Shown here piece by piece: positions 1-7,287 of a stretch of 44,553 nt of DNA. The notes under the pieces are model-generated. The model made no database searches and was not told the DNA's origin. It saw only the letters and a list, made by a program, of their open reading frames with translations. The position numbers were made by a program, and so were the translations under genes. Origin of the DNA: a virus; the IMG/VR virus record IMGVR_UViG_3300042343_001238, positions 1-44,553 of that record; one strand, written 5' to 3'. Each line of letters starts with the position of its first letter. Position 1 is the stretch's first letter.

Positions 1-1568
1 ACAGAGACGTTGTTGATCATACTAGCAGCCTTGGCAATAGCGACGAGGGTAGAGATTGTGTTTTCCCACTTGCTGCTCATTGAACTAGAAGCATCAACGG
101 AAATATGTAGATGAACATTCTTGTACTTATCTACACTGGTCTGATAGAACAGGTTTTCGTTCTGATAGCCAATAGAAGCAATCAGTCGCTTGTCAATTCT
201 ACCACTATCCTGTCGGGTAAACTTTGTAGTCTTGACTTCGTTTCGGATTTGTAGGCGGCGACCAAGCATTGTACCAATAGCAATTCCACTACGCACTCCG
301 CGAGTCCCCATCATATTTTCTTGTAAGGACGTATAGCCGTTGGTATACGGAAACTCGTTGGAGTTCATAAGTTCCTTTGTAAGATTAGTAACAACGATAC
401 ACTCAACGGGAGGAATACCATCTTCTCCGCCAACGACTTCGATATTGACGCCACTCTTTTCAAGTGTATTCAACTTACTGATAACCTTGCTCTTGAAAGG
501 AGACACAGCAGCGGTTCTGTTGATAAAAGACTCTTGCTTTTTGATAATTTTTTCAATAGCAGCCATCTTCTTCTCGGTCAGAACTTTTTTCTCTGCCTTG
601 GCAGGCTTATCGGACTTTTCATTATCCGTATCCTCTTTGTCTCCATCGCCAGTATTGTCGGCATCATCCGAGTCGTCTTCGCTGTTAGCATCATCGCCGT
701 CGCTCGAATCATCGGAGTCTGGAATACTATCCACAGAATCCTCGGTTCCGCCAAGGAAATCAGAAGAATCATCACCGTCTTCTGACTTGGTGCTATTCTT
801 TTGAGAAGAATTGGAGTTATTGTGACCATCAATCACATTCTTGATAATCTCTTCGACGATCTCCATAGAAAGATCTCGCCTGCTCACAGCAGTAGAAAGT
901 TCATTTCTAAGAATGTTCTTAACATCCAGCATCTCCGTAATCTTGCGAAGACCAGGCAAAGCGTCTGGATCGTAGTTCTTATTTACAAGGTTTGTAAAAT
1001 GAAACTTATAATTGGCAAGAGTAGGAGTACGATAGTTGTCGGACTGGATGGCCTGACCAATTTCGGGAAGATTGAAATATCTATCATACAAAGCGTGATA
1101 ATAACCACGATAGCCGGGAGCAATCTGATATGCCCAAGCATCAATATATCTATCTTCAACGACGTTGAGAATATACTTACAAAGTTCGCCAATATCATTG
1201 TGGTTCATCAACCCATTGACGGGTTTGAGAAGATGATTGGGAATCTTGCCCCACAACGTCTTGATAAGAGAAAAGTCAGACTTTACGATGTGTGCGGCTT
1301 CGTGCAGAGCAATACCAACGGTAGGGTCAAACTCACCCTTGGAGATTTCGCCTCCAATATACACAACCTTGCCATCAGTCATTGACGTACTCTTTTCTGC
1401 AAAACGAACAGGAATGTTCTTGCCGGTAAGAATATACACAAAATTACTGACCGCACGGCGGTACTCAGACAACTTGATAAGTCCGTATGTAGTATCTACA
1501 TCCAACTTTTCTTTAGAAAAGTCCTCACCAAGCCAGAACTTGGAATACTCTGCGTATTTCTTTTTCAT
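1..1568 (-). CDS. VWA-domain protein with HExxH metallopeptidase motif (CobT-like), 3' end outside window
   Basis: The reading frame is open from the ATG at 1568 to the window edge, so the C-terminus is missing (about 522 residues visible). Residues 89-93 read HEAAH, a zinc-metallopeptidase HExxH motif, followed by a VVEDRYIDAW segment that could supply the downstream acidic ligand seen in VWA-associated putative metallopeptidases. Residues about 260-325 are a disordered, extremely Asp/Ser-rich linker. Near residue 492 is DASSSMS, the DxSxS metal-ion-dependent adhesion site of a von Willebrand A domain, cut off by the edge. Proteins of this shape pair with MoxR/CobS-type AAA+ ATPases, and such an ATPase lies immediately upstream (stop codon 2 bases before this ATG). 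The likely role is a chaperone-like or remodelling complex; the target is unknown. The similarity to cobaltochelatase CobT concerns architecture and does not imply cobalamin synthesis. Confidence 0.8.
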   Translation of the reverse strand, partial: MKKKYAEYSKFWLGEDFSKEKLDVDTTYGLIKLSEYRRAVSNFVYILTGKNIPVRFAEKSTSMTDGKVVYIGGEISKGEFDPTVGIALHEAAHIVKSDFSLIKTLWGKIPNHLLKPVNGLMNHNDIGELCKYILNVVEDRYIDAWAYQIAPGYRGYYHALYDRYFNLPEIGQAIQSDNYRTPTLANYKFHFTNLVNKNYDPDALPGLRKITEMLDVKNILRNELSTAVSRRDLSMEIVEEIIKNVIDGHNNSNSSQKNSTKSEDGDDSSDFLGGTEDSVDSIPDSDDSSDGDDANSEDDSDDADNTGDGDKEDTDNEKSDKPAKAEKKVLTEKKMAAIEKIIKKQESFINRTAAVSPFKSKVISKLNTLEKSGVNIEVVGGEDGIPPVECIVVTNLTKELMNSNEFPYTNGYTSLQENMMGTRGVRSGIAIGTMLGRRLQIRNEVKTTKFTRQDSGRIDKRLIASIGYQNENLFYQTSVDKYKNVHLHISVDASSSMSSKWENTISTLVAIAKAASMINNVS

Positions 1569-1570
1569 TA

Positions 1571-2377
1571 TTAGAAGGGGGTGCTGCCGTCAGGAGTATT
1601 GGCGGTAGCGGTATAAAGATTGTTGTTGGTCTCGGTGCTGATATACTTTTGCACAACCTGCTTTACCAGAGTACGTTCGGAATCAAGTCCACCATCATCC
1701 GGATAATCGGGATAAATAACCATATCAGCAAGTTCTGTGAGGTTGAATCCATCGACGGTAAGTTCGGCCATTTCCTTGACGCTACGAGTAGAAATGAACT
1801 TACTCAACTTGCCCTGAGAAGCAAACTCGCGGGTAGCAGCAGCAATTTCCGTAACCGCCAGCATGGTGTTCATATTGGCATCGGGGCAGTGGGTCTTGAT
1901 GAGTTCCATCTCTGTATTCTGCGAAAGAATATCAACCTCAATCTTGACGGTGAAACGATCAAGTAAAGCCTTGTCCATCACGCGGGTAGCGGTATATTCG
2001 TTGCCAATGTTGGTGGTTGCGATAAAACATACCCCATCAGCAACTCTCACAACTTTTCCACCCGATTCGTCCAGTCGCAAATACTTTTGATTGTCGAGCA
2101 CTGGCATTAAAATATTCATAGCGTCGGGATGGGCTCTGCTCAACTCGTCGAGTAGAATAATTGAATTCGGTGTAGAGATGGCCTTCACAAATGGAGATTC
2201 TTGGAAGAATGTCCCAGTTTCTTTGGAGAATTGAGTATTTCCAATTAGCGTAGCTCGGGCATCTTGCGTACTCCCAAGGTTAATGGCCATAAATGGCCGA
2301 TGTTTCTTATAAGTTACTTTGTATGTTTTGTTTTTCACGACGATATATTTCCCATCTTTTTTTTGTTGCTTCTGCAA
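1571..2377 (-). CDS. AAA+ MoxR/CobS-like ATPase, C-terminal fragment (Walker B onward)
   Basis: This is the second half of an AAA+ ATPase whose first half lies at 2952-3251, separated by a GIY-YIG endonuclease gene. From about residue 28 the protein reads like a MoxR/CobS ATPase: RPFMAINLGSTQDARATLIG, then Walker B IILLDE (73-78), sensor 1 region CFIATTNIG (117-125) and an arginine-finger-like ALLDRF (138-143). It lacks Walker A, so it cannot bind ATP alone. The indicated start is a TTG with AAGG about 10 bases upstream, inside the endonuclease gene; a later alternative is the ATG of MAINLG at about 2290, 24 bases after the endonuclease stop, which would allow re-initiation. The first 27 residues overlap the endonuclease C-terminus in another frame. 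Together with the upstream fragment it could form a two-chain ATPase; otherwise it is a pseudogene half. Downstream is the VWA partner. Confidence 0.75.
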   Translation of the reverse strand: MQKQQKKDGKYIVVKNKTYKVTYKKHRPFMAINLGSTQDARATLIGNTQFSKETGTFFQESPFVKAISTPNSIILLDELSRAHPDAMNILMPVLDNQKYLRLDESGGKVVRVADGVCFIATTNIGNEYTATRVMDKALLDRFTVKIEVDILSQNTEMELIKTHCPDANMNTMLAVTEIAAATREFASQGKLSKFISTRSVKEMAELTVDGFNLTELADMVIYPDYPDDGGLDSERTLVKQVVQKYISTETNNNLYTATANTPDGSTPF

Positions 2378-2912
2378 TATTTTTTTTACCTTCTTTTGTC
2401 AAGAATGATTTTCCTTTTCTTGCATCACTAATTTTTTGTCTTGTCTTTTTTGAATAAACTTTTCCTTTATTTGCTTCACTTGCTCGTTTTTTTTGATATT
2501 CGGATTGAGATTTTCCGAACATTGGATTTGACTCTCCTTGATTGTGTTCTGTTATTTTTTTTCTATATTCTTCGTTTTTAAATGCTCGCTTAACTGCTCG
2601 GCTTATTTTTTTTCGTGTTTCTTCTTTGGTGACTATCTTTGGTCGTAAACCACTGTTTCTTTGTAAATTGTATGAGTTTTGGTCATTTATCGCATTGTAT
2701 TTATCAATCCAGTATATCTCTCGTTCCAATAGGTTTGATAAATCTTTACCCACCACAACTTCCAGAGTTTCTTTTACGAAGTTATTTTTGCCGTATTTTT
2801 TTATCGCGGATTTAAGAGCAAGTCCAGACCCGTAATAATGTGGGTTGTTTCTGCTGTCTTTTCCGATGTAATAGTTTCCATTAAGAATATTAGTAGTTTT
2901 GTATATTATCAT
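2307..2912 (-). CDS. GIY-YIG homing endonuclease with NUMOD3-type DNA-binding repeats
   Basis: The N-terminus (IIYKTTNILNGNYYIGKDS) is a GIY-YIG nuclease motif, followed by HYYGSG and an LLEREIYWIDKYN segment that carries the expected catalytic glutamate region. The C-terminal half has repeats of the NUMOD3 kind (for example EETRKKISRAVKRAF and KKTRQKISDARKGKS), which bind DNA in phage homing endonucleases. At 201 residues it is a normal size for a free-standing Seg-like enzyme. It sits between the two halves of an AAA+ ATPase gene. Only about 40 bases separate the first half's stop from this ATG, and its last 24 codons overlap the second half, so there is no room for a group I intron core. 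The start has the TATTTATA element 6 bases upstream and no clear Shine-Dalgarno. Confidence 0.88.
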   Translation of the reverse strand: MIIYKTTNILNGNYYIGKDSRNNPHYYGSGLALKSAIKKYGKNNFVKETLEVVVGKDLSNLLEREIYWIDKYNAINDQNSYNLQRNSGLRPKIVTKEETRKKISRAVKRAFKNEEYRKKITEHNQGESNPMFGKSQSEYQKKRASEANKGKVYSKKTRQKISDARKGKSFLTKEGKKNIAEATKKRWEIYRREKQNIQSNL

Positions 2913-2951
2913 GACATATATAAATATAAGTCAGTAGAATATTCCACGCCA

Positions 2952-3251
2952 TTATTTTAGTTCTTCTGTTTTTATAATAGTGATATTTTCTGTAGCCTTG
3001 AGTTCGTTAAGGCGTTCTTCCGTAACCTCTTCTTCAATAGTTTCAGAAAGGGCTTCAACCAAGCATTGGACCGCGAAGGTTTTCCCATGTCCTGTTGGAC
3101 CAACAATAAGAATATTCTTGCCACGCAGAGCACTGCGAACAAGATACTTCCACTTGATATCCTTCATATATAGCTTGCTGGGCTTGATGTCAGCAGACTG
3201 GTCGATAAACGTCTTGGTGTCGGTGGGCATATTCTTTTTGGTCTTATTCAT
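2952..3251 (-). CDS. AAA+ MoxR/CobS-like ATPase, N-terminal fragment (Walker A)
   Basis: Only 99 residues, ending soon after the P-loop. Residues 51-58 are GPTGHGKT, a Walker A motif of the MoxR/CobS subgroup, preceded by ALRGKNILIV (the beta strand before the P-loop). Normally the next strand (NLGxTQDPR) follows closely, but here the chain runs on through a charged segment TIEEEVTEERLNELKATENI and stops at TAA in EELK. The Walker B half is at 1571-2377. If the endonuclease insert is removed at the A-rich junction, the frame can continue as EELK-KDGKYIVVKNK into the second half, giving an ATPase of about 350 residues. Whether the two fragments assemble is unknown. The start is the first ATG; there is no strong Shine-Dalgarno. 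Confidence 0.75.
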   Translation of the reverse strand: MNKTKKNMPTDTKTFIDQSADIKPSKLYMKDIKWKYLVRSALRGKNILIVGPTGHGKTFAVQCLVEALSETIEEEVTEERLNELKATENITIIKTEELK

Positions 3252-3287
3252 ATGTATGTACTATGGTACACTTTTTATATGAAGTCA

Positions 3288-3316
3288 ATAAAAAACCCCA
3301 CATTTTTGTGTGGGGT
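3288..3316 (-). terminator. Rho-independent terminator
   Basis: Stem CCCCACA (3296-3302) pairs with TGTGGGG (3309-3315). Read on the minus strand the hairpin is followed by TTTTTT. It lies 28 bases after the stop of the gene at 3344-3775 and separates it from the split ATPase gene. Confidence 0.85.
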
Positions 3317-3343
3317 CTTTAAGTTGTTGATTATTAAGACTTA

Positions 3344-3775
3344 TCAATAATCGCTTCCAGCGCCAGCGAGCTTTTCATAAATCTCGTCGTCTATGTTAGA
3401 TACTATGGATTTTTGATCTATAGTGTCTCCAGCATTAAATAATATCTCGCTTGTTTGATTTCCTTCTGCATCAAACACATATGTATCTTCTTTTGCAGTT
3501 ACTATAACCTTAGTTATTTCGTATCCACTTCCCGGATCATGTGTTCCAAATTCATGGTCAAAGCTCGCATCGGCATATTCTCCTTCGGCGTATACTTCAA
3601 CATTGACTTCTATTTGTTCAGGTAAATTTTTTCCTAGTTTCTTTGGATCTATGTCTACCATCGTATCAAATGTTGTATCTACGCTTGCAGGAACTCTGCG
3701 TTTTTCGTTCAAATGCTCAAGCACCAATTTTTTGTGCTTTTCAAATGTGTCGTTGATTATGCTTTTTTGTTTCAT
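3344..3775 (-). CDS. Uncharacterised acidic protein
   Basis: A 143-residue acidic protein that I do not recognise. The N-terminus (NDTFEKHKKLVLEHLNEKR) is helical and charged; the rest alternates acidic and beta-prone segments (EQIEVNVEVYAEGEYADASF, GYEITKVIVTAKEDTYVF), suggesting a small beta domain. It has no cysteines, signal peptide or membrane segment. The stop of the upstream gene (3777) and this ATG are separated by one base, so it is almost certainly co-translated with that gene, and a strong terminator follows. The pairing suggests the two proteins act together; the neighbour's lysine/acid-rich makeup resembles internal head or scaffold-type proteins, but that is inference. Confidence 0.7.
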   Translation of the reverse strand: MKQKSIINDTFEKHKKLVLEHLNEKRRVPASVDTTFDTMVDIDPKKLGKNLPEQIEVNVEVYAEGEYADASFDHEFGTHDPGSGYEITKVIVTAKEDTYVFDAEGNQTSEILFNAGDTIDQKSIVSNIDDEIYEKLAGAGSDY

Positions 3776-3776
3776 A

Positions 3777-4484
3777 TTATGCTTTCTTTTCTTTTAGAGC
3801 AGGAGTGTCTTTTAGTTTTACAGATAGCTTGTCTGGGCTTTCTGTGCTTTTATCGTGTTTTAGATATGCGGATTTGGCGTCTGCTTTATCTTTCAATACC
3901 TTATCTACAATCTTTTCAATCTTGTCAACGATGCTTCCACCAAGGGCTGGAGCAACATCTTTGTTGATAGGAGCATTTTCTTTATCTACTTTTTCTTCTG
4001 CCTTTACTGTAGTATCATCTGCGATTTCAACTTGAGTTTCTTCATCGGCATCATCCATCTTATCGGCTTCATTGGCTTCTTCTTTTTCGGATGGCTTCTT
4101 ACCAAATCCTTTTAGACTCTTATCATATGCTTTTTGGACATATGTCTTATCTGAACTTTCAGCGTGTTGTTTTACAAGTTCCATTGCTGCTTCAAGAGAA
4201 ATGCCGCGAGCAATCTTTCTTTCAGATTCATTTGTAATGGACACAACGTCGTAGCAATCATCGGAGTTTTTACCTAGCTGAACTTCTTGATTGCCTTTCA
4301 TTCCTGCGGTTTTTCCTGTGCCACGAATTTTCATTACGTTGGCATCCTTGCCCATTGCCTTGGTTAGTGCTTCTTCGCCAGTCAAATCCTTTTTATCCGA
4401 CTGAATAGGTGTACCAAACTGATTATTGGTGATTTCTTGCAATACTAACTTTTTGATGGCTTTTTTTAGAAGTTCACGATTCAT
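3777..4484 (-). CDS. Charged low-complexity protein with N-terminal helical tag, possible scaffold or internal virion protein
   Basis: 235 residues, rich in Lys, Asp, Glu and Ala. The N-terminus MNRELLKKAIKKLVLQEI resembles the opening helix of several proteins encoded at 28-32 kb. Residues about 75-110 (DDCYDVVSITNESERKIARG) form the only compact-looking part; the middle (about 135-185) is a disordered acidic stretch (EEANEADKMDDADEETQVEI), and the tail is again lysine-rich. No enzyme motif is visible. The composition is typical of scaffold, internal head or DNA-associated phage proteins, but nothing here proves this. The start is preceded by TATTTATA 21 bases upstream and by a terminator that separates it from nrdA. 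It overlaps nothing and is coupled to the next gene by a one-base gap. Confidence 0.7.
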   Translation of the reverse strand: MNRELLKKAIKKLVLQEITNNQFGTPIQSDKKDLTGEEALTKAMGKDANVMKIRGTGKTAGMKGNQEVQLGKNSDDCYDVVSITNESERKIARGISLEAAMELVKQHAESSDKTYVQKAYDKSLKGFGKKPSEKEEANEADKMDDADEETQVEIADDTTVKAEEKVDKENAPINKDVAPALGGSIVDKIEKIVDKVLKDKADAKSAYLKHDKSTESPDKLSVKLKDTPALKEKKA

Positions 4485-4523
4485 AAATGTATATATGGTT
4501 TAGTATATAAATATTATTATATA

Positions 4524-4550
4524 ACAAAAAACCGCCGTATTATTGGCGGT
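4524..4550 (-). terminator. Rho-independent terminator after nrdA
   Basis: Stem ACCGCC (4531-4536) pairs with GGCGGT (4545-4550) around an 8-base loop; on the minus strand it is followed by a run of six T. It lies 20 bases after the nrdA stop codon and ends the nrdB-nrdA unit. Confidence 0.85.
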
Positions 4551-4569
4551 TATGTGTGTTTTTATAATA

Positions 4570-6219
4570 TTAGGCTTCGCAACTCTTGCATTCTAGGATG
4601 CTTCTACCCAGTTCTTGGGCAGGATTTGTGCCTCGTTGATAATAAAGGCACTTTATACCCTGTTCCCAAGCGAATATAACTAATTGATTTACATCTTTGA
4701 CTGGAGTCTTGGGATGAATCATTAGGTTTAGGGATTGGCCTTGATCAATATACTTTTGGCGGGCAGCAGCCTGAATAATGACTTCTTTCTGGCTAATCTC
4801 ACCAAACGTCTTGAATACATCCTTTTCGTGTTCTGACAAGAACTCAAGGTGTTGAACACTACCGCCCTTGAGAAGAATACTCTTCCAAGTATCTGCATTG
4901 TTCTTGCCGTGCTTTTCAAGCACTGCTTCAAGATATGGATTGCGATAAGTGAACTTACCTTTAGCCAAGTCCTTTGTATAATAATTGCTATTCAGCGGCT
5001 CGATACTTGGCGAAACTTGACCAAGAATAAATGAACTGCTTGTTGTTGGAGCAATCGCCATTGTAGTAACATTACGGCGACCATATCCCTTTAGTAGCGG
5101 TGGCTCACCATATTCCTTAGCCATTTCCTTACTGGCAGCATAACTCTTGTCACGAATGACCTTATGAATTTGAGTATTCAGAAGTTTGGCTTCCAAGCTC
5201 TCAAACGGAATCATTTTGCTTTGTAGGAACGAATGCCATCCAAGCACACCAATACCAAGTGCTCGCTGATTCTTGGCGAATGTATGAGCAGCCTTGAGGA
5301 ACGGAATATTTTCAGTTGCCTGAATATAATCTTCCATAACCGCATCAAGGAAGTATGTCATTGTTTCTACAGCGTCCGTGCTCTTCCAATCCTCATAATG
5401 AAGTAGATTCATAGAAGATAGATTGCACACGAATGTTTCTTCAGCAGAAGAACTGAGGCAGATTTCAGAACATAGATTAGAAGCGTGGATCTTCATCTTC
5501 TTGTCCTTATATACTTCTGGAGCATTATCATTTACATTATCACTGAAGAAAATGTAAGGATAGCCAGACTCAAACCGCTTTTTGAGCACTTTCGCCCAAA
5601 CAGCACGAGCGTCCTTGTCACCTTCAATCATCTTCTTCATGAACTTATTGCTAACGCAAACACCAATGCTCAAGTCTTGAATAGCGTGCCCTTCTTCACG
5701 AATACCAAGGAACTCCATAATATCTGGATGTTCAATTGGAAGATATGCCGCAAAACTGCCACGGCGTACATTTGACTGCGATACTACGCGAGTAACCGCA
5801 TCAAACATTTCCATAAAATGGACAGGACCAGAACTTGTGCCGCCTACGCTAATAGGCGTACCTCTGCTACGAAGATCACCAAAATAACCAGAAGTACCGG
5901 CACCATACTTTGTAAGCATACCAACTTCAGCAGTCTTTTCAAGAATAGCATTCATAGTGTCAGACACATATGAACCATTACAAGAAATAGATAGTCCGCG
6001 TCCATTACCAAAGTTTGCCCAAACAGGAGATGACAATGAATACCATCCTTTGTGCATATAGGACTCAAACTTTTCAGCGAATCCTTTCTTTTTTAGGATC
6101 TTTTCCGCAGCCTTGGAAATCTCGTGGATTCTTTCTTCTGCGGTCTGCCCTTTGGGCAAATATCCTCTTTCAAGGAATGTGATGCTGTCCTTGTTCAGCC
6201 AATAAATGTCCTTACTCAT
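4570..6219 (-). CDS. nrdA: Class I ribonucleoside-diphosphate reductase, alpha subunit
   Basis: Catalytic subunit of aerobic ribonucleotide reductase, which reduces NDPs to dNDPs for phage DNA synthesis. The active-site set is complete: C80 and C265 as the redox pair, N248-L-C250-S-E252 as the radical/acid-base site, the radical-transfer tyrosine pair in CLYYQRG near the C-terminus, and a C-terminal CKSC pair that re-reduces the active site. At 549 residues it is much shorter than the roughly 760 of the E. coli enzyme because the N-terminal ATP-cone is absent: the chain begins almost directly at the alpha-barrel. So overall-activity control by ATP/dATP is presumably lost. nrdB is immediately upstream with a 5-base gap; a terminator follows. 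No intron or inserted endonuclease interrupts the gene. Confidence 0.97.
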   Translation of the reverse strand: MSKDIYWLNKDSITFLERGYLPKGQTAEERIHEISKAAEKILKKKGFAEKFESYMHKGWYSLSSPVWANFGNGRGLSISCNGSYVSDTMNAILEKTAEVGMLTKYGAGTSGYFGDLRSRGTPISVGGTSSGPVHFMEMFDAVTRVVSQSNVRRGSFAAYLPIEHPDIMEFLGIREEGHAIQDLSIGVCVSNKFMKKMIEGDKDARAVWAKVLKKRFESGYPYIFFSDNVNDNAPEVYKDKKMKIHASNLCSEICLSSSAEETFVCNLSSMNLLHYEDWKSTDAVETMTYFLDAVMEDYIQATENIPFLKAAHTFAKNQRALGIGVLGWHSFLQSKMIPFESLEAKLLNTQIHKVIRDKSYAASKEMAKEYGEPPLLKGYGRRNVTTMAIAPTTSSSFILGQVSPSIEPLNSNYYTKDLAKGKFTYRNPYLEAVLEKHGKNNADTWKSILLKGGSVQHLEFLSEHEKDVFKTFGEISQKEVIIQAAARQKYIDQGQSLNLMIHPKTPVKDVNQLVIFAWEQGIKCLYYQRGTNPAQELGRSILECKSCEA

Positions 6220-6224
6220 ATATA

Positions 6225-7199
6225 TTAAAATAGGTCGTCTGCTTGTATAGACTGTGTTTTCTTTGCGTATTCGACCGGTCTCTTATGGAAGAAATCAGTC
6301 ATAGTATTACCCATTACATCCTCATCCATCCAAGTAGTCAACTCAATAATGCTTTGCGGCACATCAAATATTTTTCTGAAGCCAATCATCTCAAGCGAAT
6401 CATTTAGACGACGCTGTACATATCCCTTTAGAATATCTGCACTAATCTTTTCATCAGCATAATCACCGATCATCCAATCAATAAGTTTGCATTCAGCATT
6501 ATATGATTCTTGAGCTTCGTGAATAATTTTTTCTTCAAGTTCAGCATCAAACAACTCCGGTAGTTCTTGGCGAATAGTATTTACAATCTTTCCACCGGCC
6601 AGACCGTGTAGTGTTTCTTCCTTTGCCGTATATGCGACTTGTTGAGCCGTATCCTTCAATAGACCTTTATAGCGGTTGAACCAGTTGATAATATAAAACT
6701 GGCTAAATAGAGACACGTTTTCAACATAAAGCGTGAAAAGGATCAGCGAGTATATATACTGCTTACGATTGTCTGTATATACCTTATCAAGATATTTACG
6801 AAGATACTTTACTCGACCTTGAATAATGTCAAGTTTTAGGTTTTCTTCAAACACATCCTGCATTTGTAGCACATCCAATAGTTTTTCATACGCATTGTTA
6901 TGAATAACTTCAATATTGCCCATAGTAATGCCAAGATCAGATAATGCTGGATGTGGCAATGTATCACCAAGTTTCGTCCAAAATTTCTTTACAGATATTT
7001 CTATCTGTCCGATTGCACTTAAAGCATTCTTGATAATGACCTGCTCTTGCGGAGTTAGTTCAGTTTTGTATTGCTGTAAGTCCGATGTGAATGTGAACTC
7101 GTTTGGAGTCCAATGTCCAGCCCACATGGCATCAATATATTCTTGTGCCCAAGGATAGCGATTTGGCTTACGAGCGATTTGTTCGTCAAAGATTGTCAT
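6225..7199 (-). CDS. nrdB: Class I ribonucleoside-diphosphate reductase, beta subunit
   Basis: The radical-generating subunit that partners NrdA. The ferritin-like di-metal site is recognisable: E67 at the position of the first carboxylate, E97-V-I-H100 with Y104 four residues later (the spacing of E115, H118 and radical Y122 in E. coli), a further glutamate in LYVENVSLF, and EETLH for the last Glu/His pair. The C-terminus ends in ADDLF, an acidic tail of the kind that docks into NrdA. Length (324) is slightly below the bacterial norm. The start is supported by an excellent Shine-Dalgarno, GGAGGAAA, nine bases before the ATG, the strongest in this part of the window. The 88-base gap upstream is AT-only and contains a weak AT hairpin after the helicase stop. 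Confidence 0.96.
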   Translation of the reverse strand: MTIFDEQIARKPNRYPWAQEYIDAMWAGHWTPNEFTFTSDLQQYKTELTPQEQVIIKNALSAIGQIEISVKKFWTKLGDTLPHPALSDLGITMGNIEVIHNNAYEKLLDVLQMQDVFEENLKLDIIQGRVKYLRKYLDKVYTDNRKQYIYSLILFTLYVENVSLFSQFYIINWFNRYKGLLKDTAQQVAYTAKEETLHGLAGGKIVNTIRQELPELFDAELEEKIIHEAQESYNAECKLIDWMIGDYADEKISADILKGYVQRRLNDSLEMIGFRKIFDVPQSIIELTTWMDEDVMGNTMTDFFHKRPVEYAKKTQSIQADDLF

Positions 7200-7287
7200 A
7201 AAAATTTCCTCCGCTTGGTATTATTGTGTGGAAGATAAATACGTGTTATAAAAAATAAATTATGCAAAAAAATTTTACAAAATTTTC

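Noticed and set aside
340-1608. Plus-strand ORFs opposite the VWA gene (for example 340-804, 801-1385, 1237-1608)
   Set aside because: They are shadows of the minus-strand gene, without ribosome-binding sites or recognisable motifs, and the opposite frame carries HExxH and MIDAS motifs.
2307-3251. Group I intron or split intein between the two ATPase halves
   Set aside because: There is no room for a conserved intron core between the ORFs, and the junction ends show no intein N- or C-terminal motifs (no initial Cys with intein blocks, no terminal HN-C/S/T).
1-3251. Cobalamin biosynthesis (CobS/CobT) genes
   Set aside because: The resemblance is to the AAA+/VWA architecture only; no other cobalamin gene is present.
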